Below are positions 6,641 to 12,084 of a stretch of 12,084 nt of DNA, in pieces. Source of the DNA: Neisseriaceae bacterium (GTDB taxonomy: Bacteria > Pseudomonadota > Gammaproteobacteria > Burkholderiales > Neisseriaceae); assembly GCA_017446355.1 (NCBI GenBank), contig JAFSQZ010000160.1, positions 1 to 12,084 of the forward strand, given 5' to 3'. Each line of letters opens with the position of its first letter. The stretch's first letter is position 1. Under the pieces are notes generated by a model, which did no database searches, was not told where the DNA came from, and saw only the letters and a list, made by a program, of their open reading frames with translations. Position numbers and translations under genes: made by a program.

Positions 6641-6894
6641 ACAGTTTTCAGGCAGGGCAGATTAAACATTTAAGTGCAACACTTGGATTGCACGAAAGTG
6701 GGATAGTTCATAGGCTTAACGTTTTTTAGTCAAAAAGAAATATTATGACTTACAACCATCTCACCGAGTTAGGAAAATACCACATACAATGCTATCTTGA
6801 CAACAAATTCACATTAAGAAAAATTGCCATTGTGTTAGAGCGAAGTGTATCAATCATTAGTCGCGAAATTGCCCGTTAGTTTAGGCGAAACCAA

Positions 6895-7126
6895 AACAAG
6901 GTTTATTTTTGACGAAGTCAAAAATCTTTATTTACGAAGTAAATAAAAGGTTTGCGTTAGCAAACAAGCCGAAGTTTCTGCGAAGCGTAAGCGAAGCTAA
7001 AACAAGATTTATTTCACGAAGTGAAATCTTTTATTCGCAAAGCGAATAAAAGAAAATGACGAAGTCATTAAACCGCAGTTTCTGCGAACGAAGTAAAGCT
7101 AAAACGAAGTTTTGGCGTAGCCAAAA
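6895..7126 (+). repeat. Tandem array of short perfect hairpins, two full units and a partial third
   Basis: The repeat period is about 102-106 nt (AACAAG at 6895 and 7001, AACGAAG at 7103). Unit 1 hairpins: ATTTTTGAC/GTCAAAAAT (6905-6925, loop GAA), TTTATTTAC/GTAAATAAA (6927-6947, loop GAA), GTTTGC/GCAAAC (6950-6965, loop GTTA). Unit 2 hairpins: ATTTCAC/GTGAAAT (7011-7027, loop GAA), CTTTTATTCGC/GCGAATAAAAG (7028-7052, loop AAA), AATGAC/GTCATT (7055-7069, loop GAA). The partial third has TTTTGGC/GCCAAAA (7110-7126, loop GTA). The units share the spacer AGTTTCTGCGAA. Corresponding stems differ by paired changes. GCGAAGC, known as an exceptionally stable DNA mini-hairpin, occurs twice in the first spacer. 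Confidence 0.8.
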
Positions 7127-7133
7127 AACTACT

Positions 7134-7270
7134 GTCATTACGAGCATTAACGAAATGAATGCGTGATAATCCCCTGACTACGAAGAACAGACTTTGATTG
7201 ATAAATGGCACTGACGCAGATTAAATCAGGAGATTGCCACGACTTGACTATCGTCAAGTTTCGCAATGAC
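7134..7270. repeat. Second, diverged GTCATTGCGAG-type palindromic repeat
   Basis: Begins GTCATTACGAG (7134-7144) and ends TTCGCAATGAC (up to 7270). Internal arms GTGATAATCCCCTGA and AAATCAGGAGATTGCCAC correspond to those of the copy in cas9. An inner hairpin ACTTGAC/GTCAAGT lies at 7242-7259. It sits inside the IS30 remnant, directly after the hairpin array. Confidence 0.75.
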
Positions 7271-7285
7271 AGAAATTTTGAAATA

Positions 7286-7302
7286 TTTCAGGCAGCCTGA
7301 AA
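7286..7302. repeat. Double DNA uptake sequence in the IS30 remnant
   Basis: TTTCAGGCAGCCTGAAA, with a complete 12-mer of each dialect on opposite strands, 15 bp after the palindromic repeat. Confidence 0.85.
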
Positions 7303-7418
7303 ACAAAATTTTGACACAGTCAAAACTGAGTTTCGGCAAAACCAAAATCATTAAACTGGCGAACACCGAAAGAAGTCTTCTCTGAACACTTAAAGCGTTG
7401 CACTTAAAACTTTAATCT

Positions 7419-7594
7419 ACCGTAATAACGTGGCTTATTTAGGATTTCAGGCTGCCTAAAACGGAAGAAGAGTACAACAAAAAAATAATTTCAAGCGAAA
7501 AATCATTGTGGGTGCGTTTTAGGAAAATATTGTAAATTAGGTATTCATACAGAAAAGTGTAAACAATATGAAATTCTAACAAAACCAAACACAA
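7419..7594. other. Intergenic stretch without a recognisable gene
   Basis: About 175 AT-rich bases between the right end of the IS30 remnant and the ccoP terminator. One imperfect uptake sequence (TTTCAGGCTGCCTAAAA near 7445) is present. No coding frame, RNA gene or strong promoter is recognisable. Confidence 0.6.
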
Positions 7595-7629
7595 AAAAAG
7601 CTGCCTGAATATGTTTCAGGCAGCTTTTT
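7595..7629 (-). terminator. Rho-independent terminator of ccoNOQP built from inverted DUS
   Basis: AAAAAGCTGCCTGAA (7595-7609) and TTCAGGCAGCTTTTT (7615-7629) form a perfect 15-bp stem with a 5-nt loop. On the minus strand it starts 15 bp after the ccoP stop and ends in a run of seven T. Inverted uptake sequences are commonly used as terminators in Neisseriaceae. Confidence 0.93.
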
Positions 7630-7644
7630 CAATTAGCAAGAAGA

Positions 7645-8955
7645 TTAACCTTCAACACGTACTTCTACGCGACGACCTTCTGCATTGTTACCAGCTGCGC
7701 CAGTGATATTTTCTGGTTTACGCAATTCAATGTTGGCTTCTGCCACACCTTGCGCCACCAAGAATGCTTTCACAGCTTGCGCACGTTTTTTAGATAATTC
7801 TGCATTTGCAGCAGCATCACCAGTACTGTCAGTATAACCACTTACTACCAGTTTTTTACCTGCTTTACCTGCAGCAACCACGTCAGCAGCCACTTGCTCT
7901 GCACCAGCAGCAACATCTGCTTTACCTGTCGCAAAGTAAACATTTAACGCACCATTTTCAAAATTAACACTTGCTTGGTCATCAGCAGCTGGGGCAGCAG
8001 CAGGAGCTGCTCCTGCAACAGCACCATTGTCTGTTGCTAATGCTTTACCATCAGGGTGAGATAAGCCCCATACATAAGAAGTCAACAAGTGTAATTTTTC
8101 TTCACCCAAGAAACCAGACCAAGTTGGCATTTGGTTGTTACGACCACCAGTAATGGTTTCAGAGATGGCTTTTTCAGTACCGCCCCATAACCAAACATCG
8201 TCAGTTAGGTTAGGTGCCATACCTAATGTGCCGCGACCATCTGGACCGTGACAAGATACACAATTGGTATCAAAGTGTACTTTACCACGAGCAGCAGACT
8301 CTGCGTTATGGTCTTTACCAGATAAAGACATTACGTAGTTTGCAGCATCACGCACACCTTCTTCACCCAAGATAGGACCCCAAGAAGCCATCACGCCTAA
8401 ACGACCATTTGCGATAGATTCGTGAATTTTTTCAGGTGTGCCACCGTATAACCAATCAGTATCGGTTAAATTAGGGAAACCACGTGAACCTTTGGCATCT
8501 GAACCGTGACATTGAATACAGTAAGTATCAAATAGGTTTTTACCAATGGTCATTGCTTCTTTATTTTGTGCCACTTGCTCTACTGGCATTGCCGCATATT
8601 TTTTATACATCGGCATATAAGTCGCTTCTGCTTTGGCAACTTCTTCATCATATTGCTTATGAGAAGTCCAGTTTAACAAGCCTTTAAAGTCTCCCGCACC
8701 TGGGTAAGCGATAAAGTAACCAATACCAAACAGCATAGTACCCCAGAATAATAAGTACCACCAGCGAGGCAATGGGTTGTTGTATTCTTCAATACCGTCC
8801 CATTCATGCCCCATGGTTAGCGGTTTTCCGTCTTTATCTTTGGTTACTTTCATCTTGTTTTGCGACAACAATAACCAAGCAAGAGCCAAGAAGCTAACCA
8901 CAATGATGCCAATGATATAGAAGCTCCAAAAAGGAGAGGTGAATTGTGATTCCAT
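7645..8955 (-). CDS. ccoP: cbb3-type cytochrome oxidase diheme subunit CcoP with C-terminal OmpA-like domain
   Basis: CcoP passes electrons from soluble cytochromes to CcoO/CcoN. The protein is 436 residues, against about 300 for ordinary CcoP. Seen: two membrane helices (about 11-30 and 66-84), two cytochrome c domains with heme motifs CIQCH (146-150) and CVSCH (232-236), axial-Met-type segments (MASWG, MPTWSG), an Ala/Pro-rich linker (about 305-328) and an OmpA-like domain (about 329-436). The last shows NVYFATGKADV, GYTDSTGD, NAELSKKRAQAVKAFL and EGRRVEVRV. Asp376 and Arg391 are 15 apart, the spacing of the diaminopimelate-binding pair in OmpA. Gonococcal CcoP has a third heme domain in this C-terminal position; here there is none. 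It overlaps the ccoQ stop by 1 nt and ends before a terminator. The fusion is seen directly; peptidoglycan tethering is inferred. Confidence 0.97.
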   Translation of the reverse strand: MESQFTSPFWSFYIIGIIVVSFLALAWLLLSQNKMKVTKDKDGKPLTMGHEWDGIEEYNNPLPRWWYLLFWGTMLFGIGYFIAYPGAGDFKGLLNWTSHKQYDEEVAKAEATYMPMYKKYAAMPVEQVAQNKEAMTIGKNLFDTYCIQCHGSDAKGSRGFPNLTDTDWLYGGTPEKIHESIANGRLGVMASWGPILGEEGVRDAANYVMSLSGKDHNAESAARGKVHFDTNCVSCHGPDGRGTLGMAPNLTDDVWLWGGTEKAISETITGGRNNQMPTWSGFLGEEKLHLLTSYVWGLSHPDGKALATDNGAVAGAAPAAAPAADDQASVNFENGALNVYFATGKADVAAGAEQVAADVVAAGKAGKKLVVSGYTDSTGDAAANAELSKKRAQAVKAFLVAQGVAEANIELRKPENITGAAGNNAEGRRVEVRVEG

Positions 8956-9143
8956 TATTTTGCTCCATCTTCATGGTTAAACTGAACCTCGCTACCTGGT
9001 GGTGCATCAGGATCGTCTATGATACTTTGCGCCACATCTTGGTAATTTTGCTTGTTGCGTTTATTCAAAACGATGAACAAAATCAACACAAAACTTACAA
9101 AAACACCTACTGTGAATAAGGAACGAGCCCAGTTTATATCCAT
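8955..9143 (-). CDS. ccoQ: cbb3-type cytochrome oxidase small subunit CcoQ
   Basis: A 62-residue single-helix protein (membrane segment about 8-26, followed by a KRNKQ positive patch and an acidic tail with DDPDAPPG). Size, topology and position between ccoO and ccoP match CcoQ/FixQ, which stabilises the oxidase complex and is not needed for catalysis. It begins 6 bp after ccoO ends, with AAGG about 9 nt before the ATG, and its TAA shares one base with the ccoP ATG, so the two are probably translationally coupled. Confidence 0.93.
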   Translation of the reverse strand: MDINWARSLFTVGVFVSFVLILFIVLNKRNKQNYQDVAQSIIDDPDAPPGSEVQFNHEDGAK

Positions 9144-9149
9144 GATTAT

Positions 9150-9761
9150 TTACCTTGTGTTTTTCAATACCAAGCCCAAACCTTGTAAGTATGCAATAAC
9201 TGCATCTAATTCAGATTTGTTTTCCACTTTACCAGCAGCTTTGGCAATTTCTTCATCAGTGTAAGGCACACCAACAGCTTTGAGTGCTTTCATTGACGCT
9301 ACAACAGAGTCAGGATCAACCTTATTCCGTGCCAACCATGGGAATGCTGGCATATTAGATTCTGGCACAATTTCACGAGGATTCAACAAGTGAATACGAT
9401 GCCACTCATCAGAATAACGACCGCCCACACGAGCCAAATCAGGACCAGTACGTTTTGAACCCCATTGGAATGGGTGGTCATACACTGACTCACCTGCTAC
9501 TGAATAGTGACCATAACGTTCAGTTTCTGCACGGAATGGACGAATCATTTGTGAGTGACAGTTGTAGCAACCTTCACGCTGAAACACATTACGACCTGCA
9601 ACTTGCAAAGCGTTATATGGTTTAACACCTTTGGTTGGCGTAATCACATCTTTGGTGAAAAATAAAGGTACCACTTCAATCAGTAAACCAACACTGATCA
9701 CCAACAAAATGAAAACAATCAAGAATCCCACTTTTTCTTCAGCTAATTGTTGTAATTTCAT
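9150..9761 (-). CDS. ccoO: cbb3-type cytochrome oxidase monoheme subunit CcoO
   Basis: CcoO is the membrane-anchored cytochrome c subunit that hands electrons to the CcoN binuclear centre. It is 203 residues, normal length. Seen: one N-terminal membrane helix (about 12-34); heme motif CYNCH (65-69) in the family signature '[14 protein letters not shown]'; the conserved [16 protein letters not shown] and [17 protein letters not shown] segments, the latter providing the methionine ligand. It lies 21 bp after ccoN and 6 bp before ccoQ, in one operon. Confidence 0.98.
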   Translation of the reverse strand: MKLQQLAEEKVGFLIVFILLVISVGLLIEVVPLFFTKDVITPTKGVKPYNALQVAGRNVFQREGCYNCHSQMIRPFRAETERYGHYSVAGESVYDHPFQWGSKRTGPDLARVGGRYSDEWHRIHLLNPREIVPESNMPAFPWLARNKVDPDSVVASMKALKAVGVPYTDEEIAKAAGKVENKSELDAVIAYLQGLGLVLKNTR

Positions 9762-9782
9762 TTTAGTAGCCTTTCTGCTTCA

Positions 9783-11219
9783 TTAGTGGTGTTGCGCTTG
9801 TGTCAGCTGAGGAATTTCAGCATCAACCGCTTTACCTAGTGAAATAGTGCGGAACACGTTGTAGGCCATAATTACCATACCAGATAAGTATAAAGCACCA
9901 CCGATTACACGAATCAAGTAATAAGGCATTGAACGAGCCACAGAAGAAATAAAGGTATGAGTTAATGTACCGTCCGCATTTAATTGACTCCACATTAAAC
10001 CTTGCATCACACCAGAAATCCACATAGAAGAGATGTACAACACAATACCAATAGTACCAATCCAGAAGTGGATATCCATTAATTTAACGCTATACATTTC
10101 TTTGCGACCAAATAAGCGTGGGATTAAGTAGTACATAGAACCGATACTTACAAAACCTACCCAACCTAATGCGCCAGAGTGTACGTGTCCCACTGTCCAG
10201 TCAGTGTAGTGAGATAAAGCGTTCACTGATTTCACAGACATCATTGGACCTTCAAATGTAGACATACCATAGAATGATAAAGATACTACCAAGAATTTTA
10301 AGATTGGGTCAGTACGCAATTTGTGCCATGCGCCTGATAAGGTCATGATACCGTTAATCATACCACCCCAAGAAGGAGCGAATAATACCAATGACAATAC
10401 CATACCTAGAGATTGAGTCCAGTCAGGCAACGCAGTGTAATGCAAGTGGTGTGGACCTGCCCACATATAGGTGAAAATCAAAGCCCAGAAGTGAACCACT
10501 GATAAACGATAAGAGTAGATTGGACGACCTGCTTGTTTTGGCACGAAGTAGTACATCATACCCAAGAATGCAGCTGTTAAGAAGAAACCTACTGCATTAT
10601 GACCATACCACCATTGAACCATCGCATCAATTGCACCTGGATACACTGAATAAGATTTCATCAGGCTAACGGGCATTTCAATGTTGTTTACAATATGCAA
10701 TAAAGCAATTGCCAAAATGTATGCACCATAGAACCAGTTAGCAACGTAGATATGTTTCACTTTACGTGTTGCAATGGTACCGAAGAATACGATGGCATAA
10801 ACCACCCAAACTACGGTAATCAATAAGTCAATTGGCCATTCCAATTCTGCATATTCTTTACTGCTGGTAAAACCTAATGGCAGCGTAATGGCAGCCAACA
10901 CAATAACCAATTGCCAGCCCCAAAATACGATGGCAGGCAGAATGTTTCCACCGAATAGGCGCACGTTACACGTACGTTGGACAACATAGAAGGATGTTGC
11001 GAACAACGCACTACCACCGAATGCGAAAATCACCGCATTGGTGTGTAATGGGCGAAGACGACCAAAGTGAAACCAAGGTCCGATAAAATCAAGATTGAGC
11101 ACCGGCCAACGTAATTGTGCGGCAATGAGTACCCCAACAAGCATACCCACAATACCCCAAATTACTGTCATAACGGCAAACTGGCGCACCACTTTATAGT
11201 TATAAGTTTGCGTTTCCAT
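9783..11219 (-). CDS. ccoN: cbb3-type cytochrome oxidase catalytic subunit CcoN
   Basis: CcoN is the twelve-helix catalytic subunit of the high-affinity C-type heme-copper oxidase that reduces O2 under microaerobic conditions. From the ATG at 11219 it has 478 residues. With this start, the key residues fall on the same numbers as in Pseudomonas stutzeri CcoN as I recall it: His60 (heme b), His207, His257 and His258 (CuB), Tyr251 (cross-linked Tyr), Glu323, His345 (heme b3), His347 (heme b). All are present. This and GGAG 6 nt before the ATG decide the start over in-frame ATGs at 11297 and 11231. First gene of ccoNOQP; the fixGHIS-type assembly genes are not in the window. Expression is probably FNR-controlled (site at 11473). 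Confidence 0.98.
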   Translation of the reverse strand: METQTYNYKVVRQFAVMTVIWGIVGMLVGVLIAAQLRWPVLNLDFIGPWFHFGRLRPLHTNAVIFAFGGSALFATSFYVVQRTCNVRLFGGNILPAIVFWGWQLVIVLAAITLPLGFTSSKEYAELEWPIDLLITVVWVVYAIVFFGTIATRKVKHIYVANWFYGAYILAIALLHIVNNIEMPVSLMKSYSVYPGAIDAMVQWWYGHNAVGFFLTAAFLGMMYYFVPKQAGRPIYSYRLSVVHFWALIFTYMWAGPHHLHYTALPDWTQSLGMVLSLVLFAPSWGGMINGIMTLSGAWHKLRTDPILKFLVVSLSFYGMSTFEGPMMSVKSVNALSHYTDWTVGHVHSGALGWVGFVSIGSMYYLIPRLFGRKEMYSVKLMDIHFWIGTIGIVLYISSMWISGVMQGLMWSQLNADGTLTHTFISSVARSMPYYLIRVIGGALYLSGMVIMAYNVFRTISLGKAVDAEIPQLTQAQHH

Positions 11220-11261
11220 GAAGTTCTCCATATGGATGACAAAAAACAAAAAACTTGCTTT

Positions 11262-11333
11262 AATTTTCAGGCTGCCTGAAAATTGCAGCGGATTCATAAA
11301 GGCTGTAAACGTTTTTTAATGTAAAAAACATTT
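11262..11333 (-). promoter_or_regulatory. Structured part of the ccoN mRNA leader
   Basis: A 23-bp perfect palindrome centred on a double uptake sequence (11262-11284) and an A/T-rich stem-loop (11307-11333; arms of 12 with one G-T-compatible mismatch, loop 3) lie in the roughly 220-nt leader predicted for ccoN. Both could fold in the transcript. No regulatory role is shown. The rest of 11334-11440 is AT-rich without recognisable features. Confidence 0.45.
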
Positions 11334-11444
11334 AAGATACTTTGCACGTTATTTTAAAGGATTTTCGGCTTTTTTACCAAGCAAAAAACGAACAAATTAT
11401 CTTAAATACAGCGCATTTGTGCTGGAAAAAACACAATTTCTGCA

Positions 11445-11450
11445 AGGATA
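11445..11450 (-). promoter_or_regulatory. Predicted -10 element of the ccoN promoter
   Basis: Minus-strand TATCCT lies exactly where the -10 hexamer should be if the FNR box at 11473-11486 is centred at -41.5. Predicted transcription start is near 11438. Match to TATAAT is 4 of 6. Confidence 0.55.
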
Positions 11451-11472
11451 GCGAAATTTTTCTTCCATTTAT

Positions 11473-11486
11473 TTGATTAAAATCAA
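11473..11486. promoter_or_regulatory. FNR box upstream of ccoN, in the divergent intergenic region
   Basis: TTGATTAAAATCAA is a perfect match to the FNR consensus TTGAT-N4-ATCAA, and the symmetry extends to 9-bp arms (11469-11490). ccoNOQP is a classic oxygen-regulated operon. The site is 254 bp upstream of the ccoN ATG and 35 bp before the divergent M61 gene, so it could also influence that gene. Confidence 0.85.
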
Positions 11487-11520
11487 ATAAACAAATCTTA
11501 ACATTTTTAAACAAAAGACT

Positions 11521-12084
11521 ATGTTCACTTACACAATTACACCTCAAACTCATTGTCATCAATGGCAAGTTTTATTAACTTTTGATTTTCAATGTGATAC
11601 ACCTCTTATTTTGAAGTTGGCAAACTGGGTGGCAGGCAGTTATATGATTCGTGATTTTGCGAAAAATATAATGACCATTCAGGCAACTTGTGATGGTTGT
11701 CCTATTGAATTGGTGCAACGAGATAAAAATACTTGGCAGCTGCCTGAAAAAAATGGGCGATATTGCATTCGTTACACGGTTTATGCCAATGATTTATCGG
11801 TGCGTGCGAGTTTGTTGGACAATGAACGTGGATTTATTGATGGTTCGTGTTTGTTTCTTTATTCGCCTGAACACACCAGCGAAACAATGACGGTTATTTT
11901 TCAAGATTTACCCGAAGATTGGCGTATTCAAACCACGCTGCCTGAAATTGCGCCGAATACTTTTCAGGCAGCTTGTTATGCGGAATTGGTGGATCACCCA
12001 ATAGAATTGGGGGCGAATTTAGAAGTTTTGCATTTTGAAGCTTGTGGTATTCCTCATCGTATCGCGATTAGTGGTTATTATGCG
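11521..12084 (+). CDS. M61-family metallopeptidase, N-terminal part, cut by the window edge
   Basis: 188 codons are open from the ATG at 11521 to the right edge. The sequence fits the N-terminal beta domain of M61 (glycyl aminopeptidase-like) peptidases: NWVAGSYMIRDFAKNI (35-50) is the family's W-x-x-GSY-x-IRDF hallmark, followed by YCIRYTVYANDLSVRASLLD, a GFIDGSCLFLY segment and YAELVDHPIELG. The zinc-binding HEXXH and the usual C-terminal PDZ domain would lie beyond the window. No signal peptide is seen, so a cytoplasmic enzyme is likely. The ribosome site is weak (AAAAGA). It is divergent from ccoN with the FNR box between them. Several uptake-sequence cores are inside, read as QLPEK, TLPEI and FQAA. 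Confidence 0.86.
   Translation, partial: MFTYTITPQTHCHQWQVLLTFDFQCDTPLILKLANWVAGSYMIRDFAKNIMTIQATCDGCPIELVQRDKNTWQLPEKNGRYCIRYTVYANDLSVRASLLDNERGFIDGSCLFLYSPEHTSETMTVIFQDLPEDWRIQTTLPEIAPNTFQAACYAELVDHPIELGANLEVLHFEACGIPHRIAISGYYA

Larger units (their letters stand above)
6745..7407 (+). pseudogene. IS30-family transposase remnant (N- and C-terminal pieces only)
   Basis: The ATG at 6745 opens 44 codons reading MTYNHLTELGKYHIQCYL... and ending LERSVSIISREIAR, the N-terminal helix-turn-helix of IS30-family transposases, then a TAG at 6877. The C-terminus reappears at about 7330-7407 as KSLNWRTPKEVFSEHLKRCT and a stop, the typical IS30 ending; it lies 11 nt before the right end of the element. 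The catalytic DDE core is gone, replaced by hairpin repeats and a palindromic element. It cannot encode an active transposase. The N-terminal fragment alone might still make a short DNA-binding peptide, which is speculation. Confidence 0.85.
6659..7418 (+). mobile_element. Decayed IS30-family insertion sequence with both ends
   Basis: The terminal inverted repeats are about 26 bp (left 6659-6684, right 7393-7418), matching at 23 positions around the core TTTAAGTGCAAC. Between them are an N-terminal transposase fragment (6745-6879) and a C-terminal fragment (up to 7407), both in the orientation and position expected for an IS30 element. A complete element of this family is near 1.05 kb; here about 760 bp remain and most of the transposase middle has been replaced by hairpin repeats. 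No clear short target duplication is visible. Confidence 0.82.

Noticed and set aside
6574..6669. Upstream argA starts at 6669 and 6606
   Set aside because: The added residues do not look like ArgA and cross the inverted repeat and IS30 end; the ATG at 6573 has a good ribosome site.
6895..7126. A CRISPR array in the hairpin region
   Set aside because: Unit length is about 104 nt with several different palindromes, and there are no regular repeats of 25-40 bp alternating with unique spacers.
6895..7126. Retron or attenuator interpretation of the hairpins
   Set aside because: No reverse transcriptase gene, leader peptide or T-run terminators are nearby.
6656..7421. Target-site duplication flanking the IS30 remnant
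   Set aside because: Bases next to the two ends (GGC on the left, ACC on the right) do not match, so no duplication can be claimed.
11374..11568. A 64-residue minus-strand open frame overlapping the FNR box
   Set aside because: Composition is typical of AT-rich non-coding DNA, it overlaps the M61 start and the promoter region, and it has no recognisable motif.

Overview
The window comes from a member of the Neisseriaceae. About twenty copies of the DNA uptake core CTGCCTGAA are scattered over it, inside and between genes. The complete 12-mers read AGGCTGCCTGAA or AGGCAGCCTGAA, which are the AG-simDUS and AG-kingDUS dialects of the Simonsiella/Alysiella/Kingella side of the family, not the Neisseria gonorrhoeae/meningitidis form. 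The DNA is AT-rich. Gene content (long-coiled XseA, Neisseria-like ArgA, ccoNOQP, a type II-C cas9) agrees. The genus cannot be fixed from the sequence alone.

Layout. All genes from the left edge to about 11.2 kb lie on the minus strand. At 1-1692 is the N-terminal 564 codons of a type II-C cas9, running off the left edge; two adjacent palindromic repeats (1109-1311) sit inside it without breaking the frame, and its promoter has a run of nine G (C on the coding strand) between the -35-like and -10 elements. At 1790-5196 is a tightly packed DNA repair cluster, read in the order small two-helix membrane protein, xthA, mutY, xseA, with 4-nt ATGA overlaps at two of the three junctions. At 5260-6573 is argA, the first enzyme of arginine synthesis.

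At 6659-7418 is a decayed IS30-family element. It keeps both terminal inverted repeats, the first 44 codons of the transposase and its last ~25 codons. The middle has been replaced by a tandem array of short perfect hairpins with mostly GNA triloops (about 6895-7126), whose stems differ by compensating base changes, and by a palindromic repeat of the same family as one of the cas9 insertions.

At 7645-11219 is the ccoNOQP operon for a cbb3-type cytochrome oxidase. CcoP carries an unusual C-terminal OmpA-like, peptidoglycan-binding-type domain. A DUS-built terminator follows the operon. Upstream, a perfect FNR box (11473-11486) is spaced exactly as in a class II FNR-activated promoter for ccoN. 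On the plus strand, 11521 to the right edge holds the N-terminal part of an M61-family metallopeptidase.

The most unusual points are the possibly phase-variable cas9 promoter, the in-frame repeat insertion in cas9, the covarying hairpin array in the IS30 remnant and the CcoP-OmpA fusion. No CRISPR array, tRNA or rRNA was seen.
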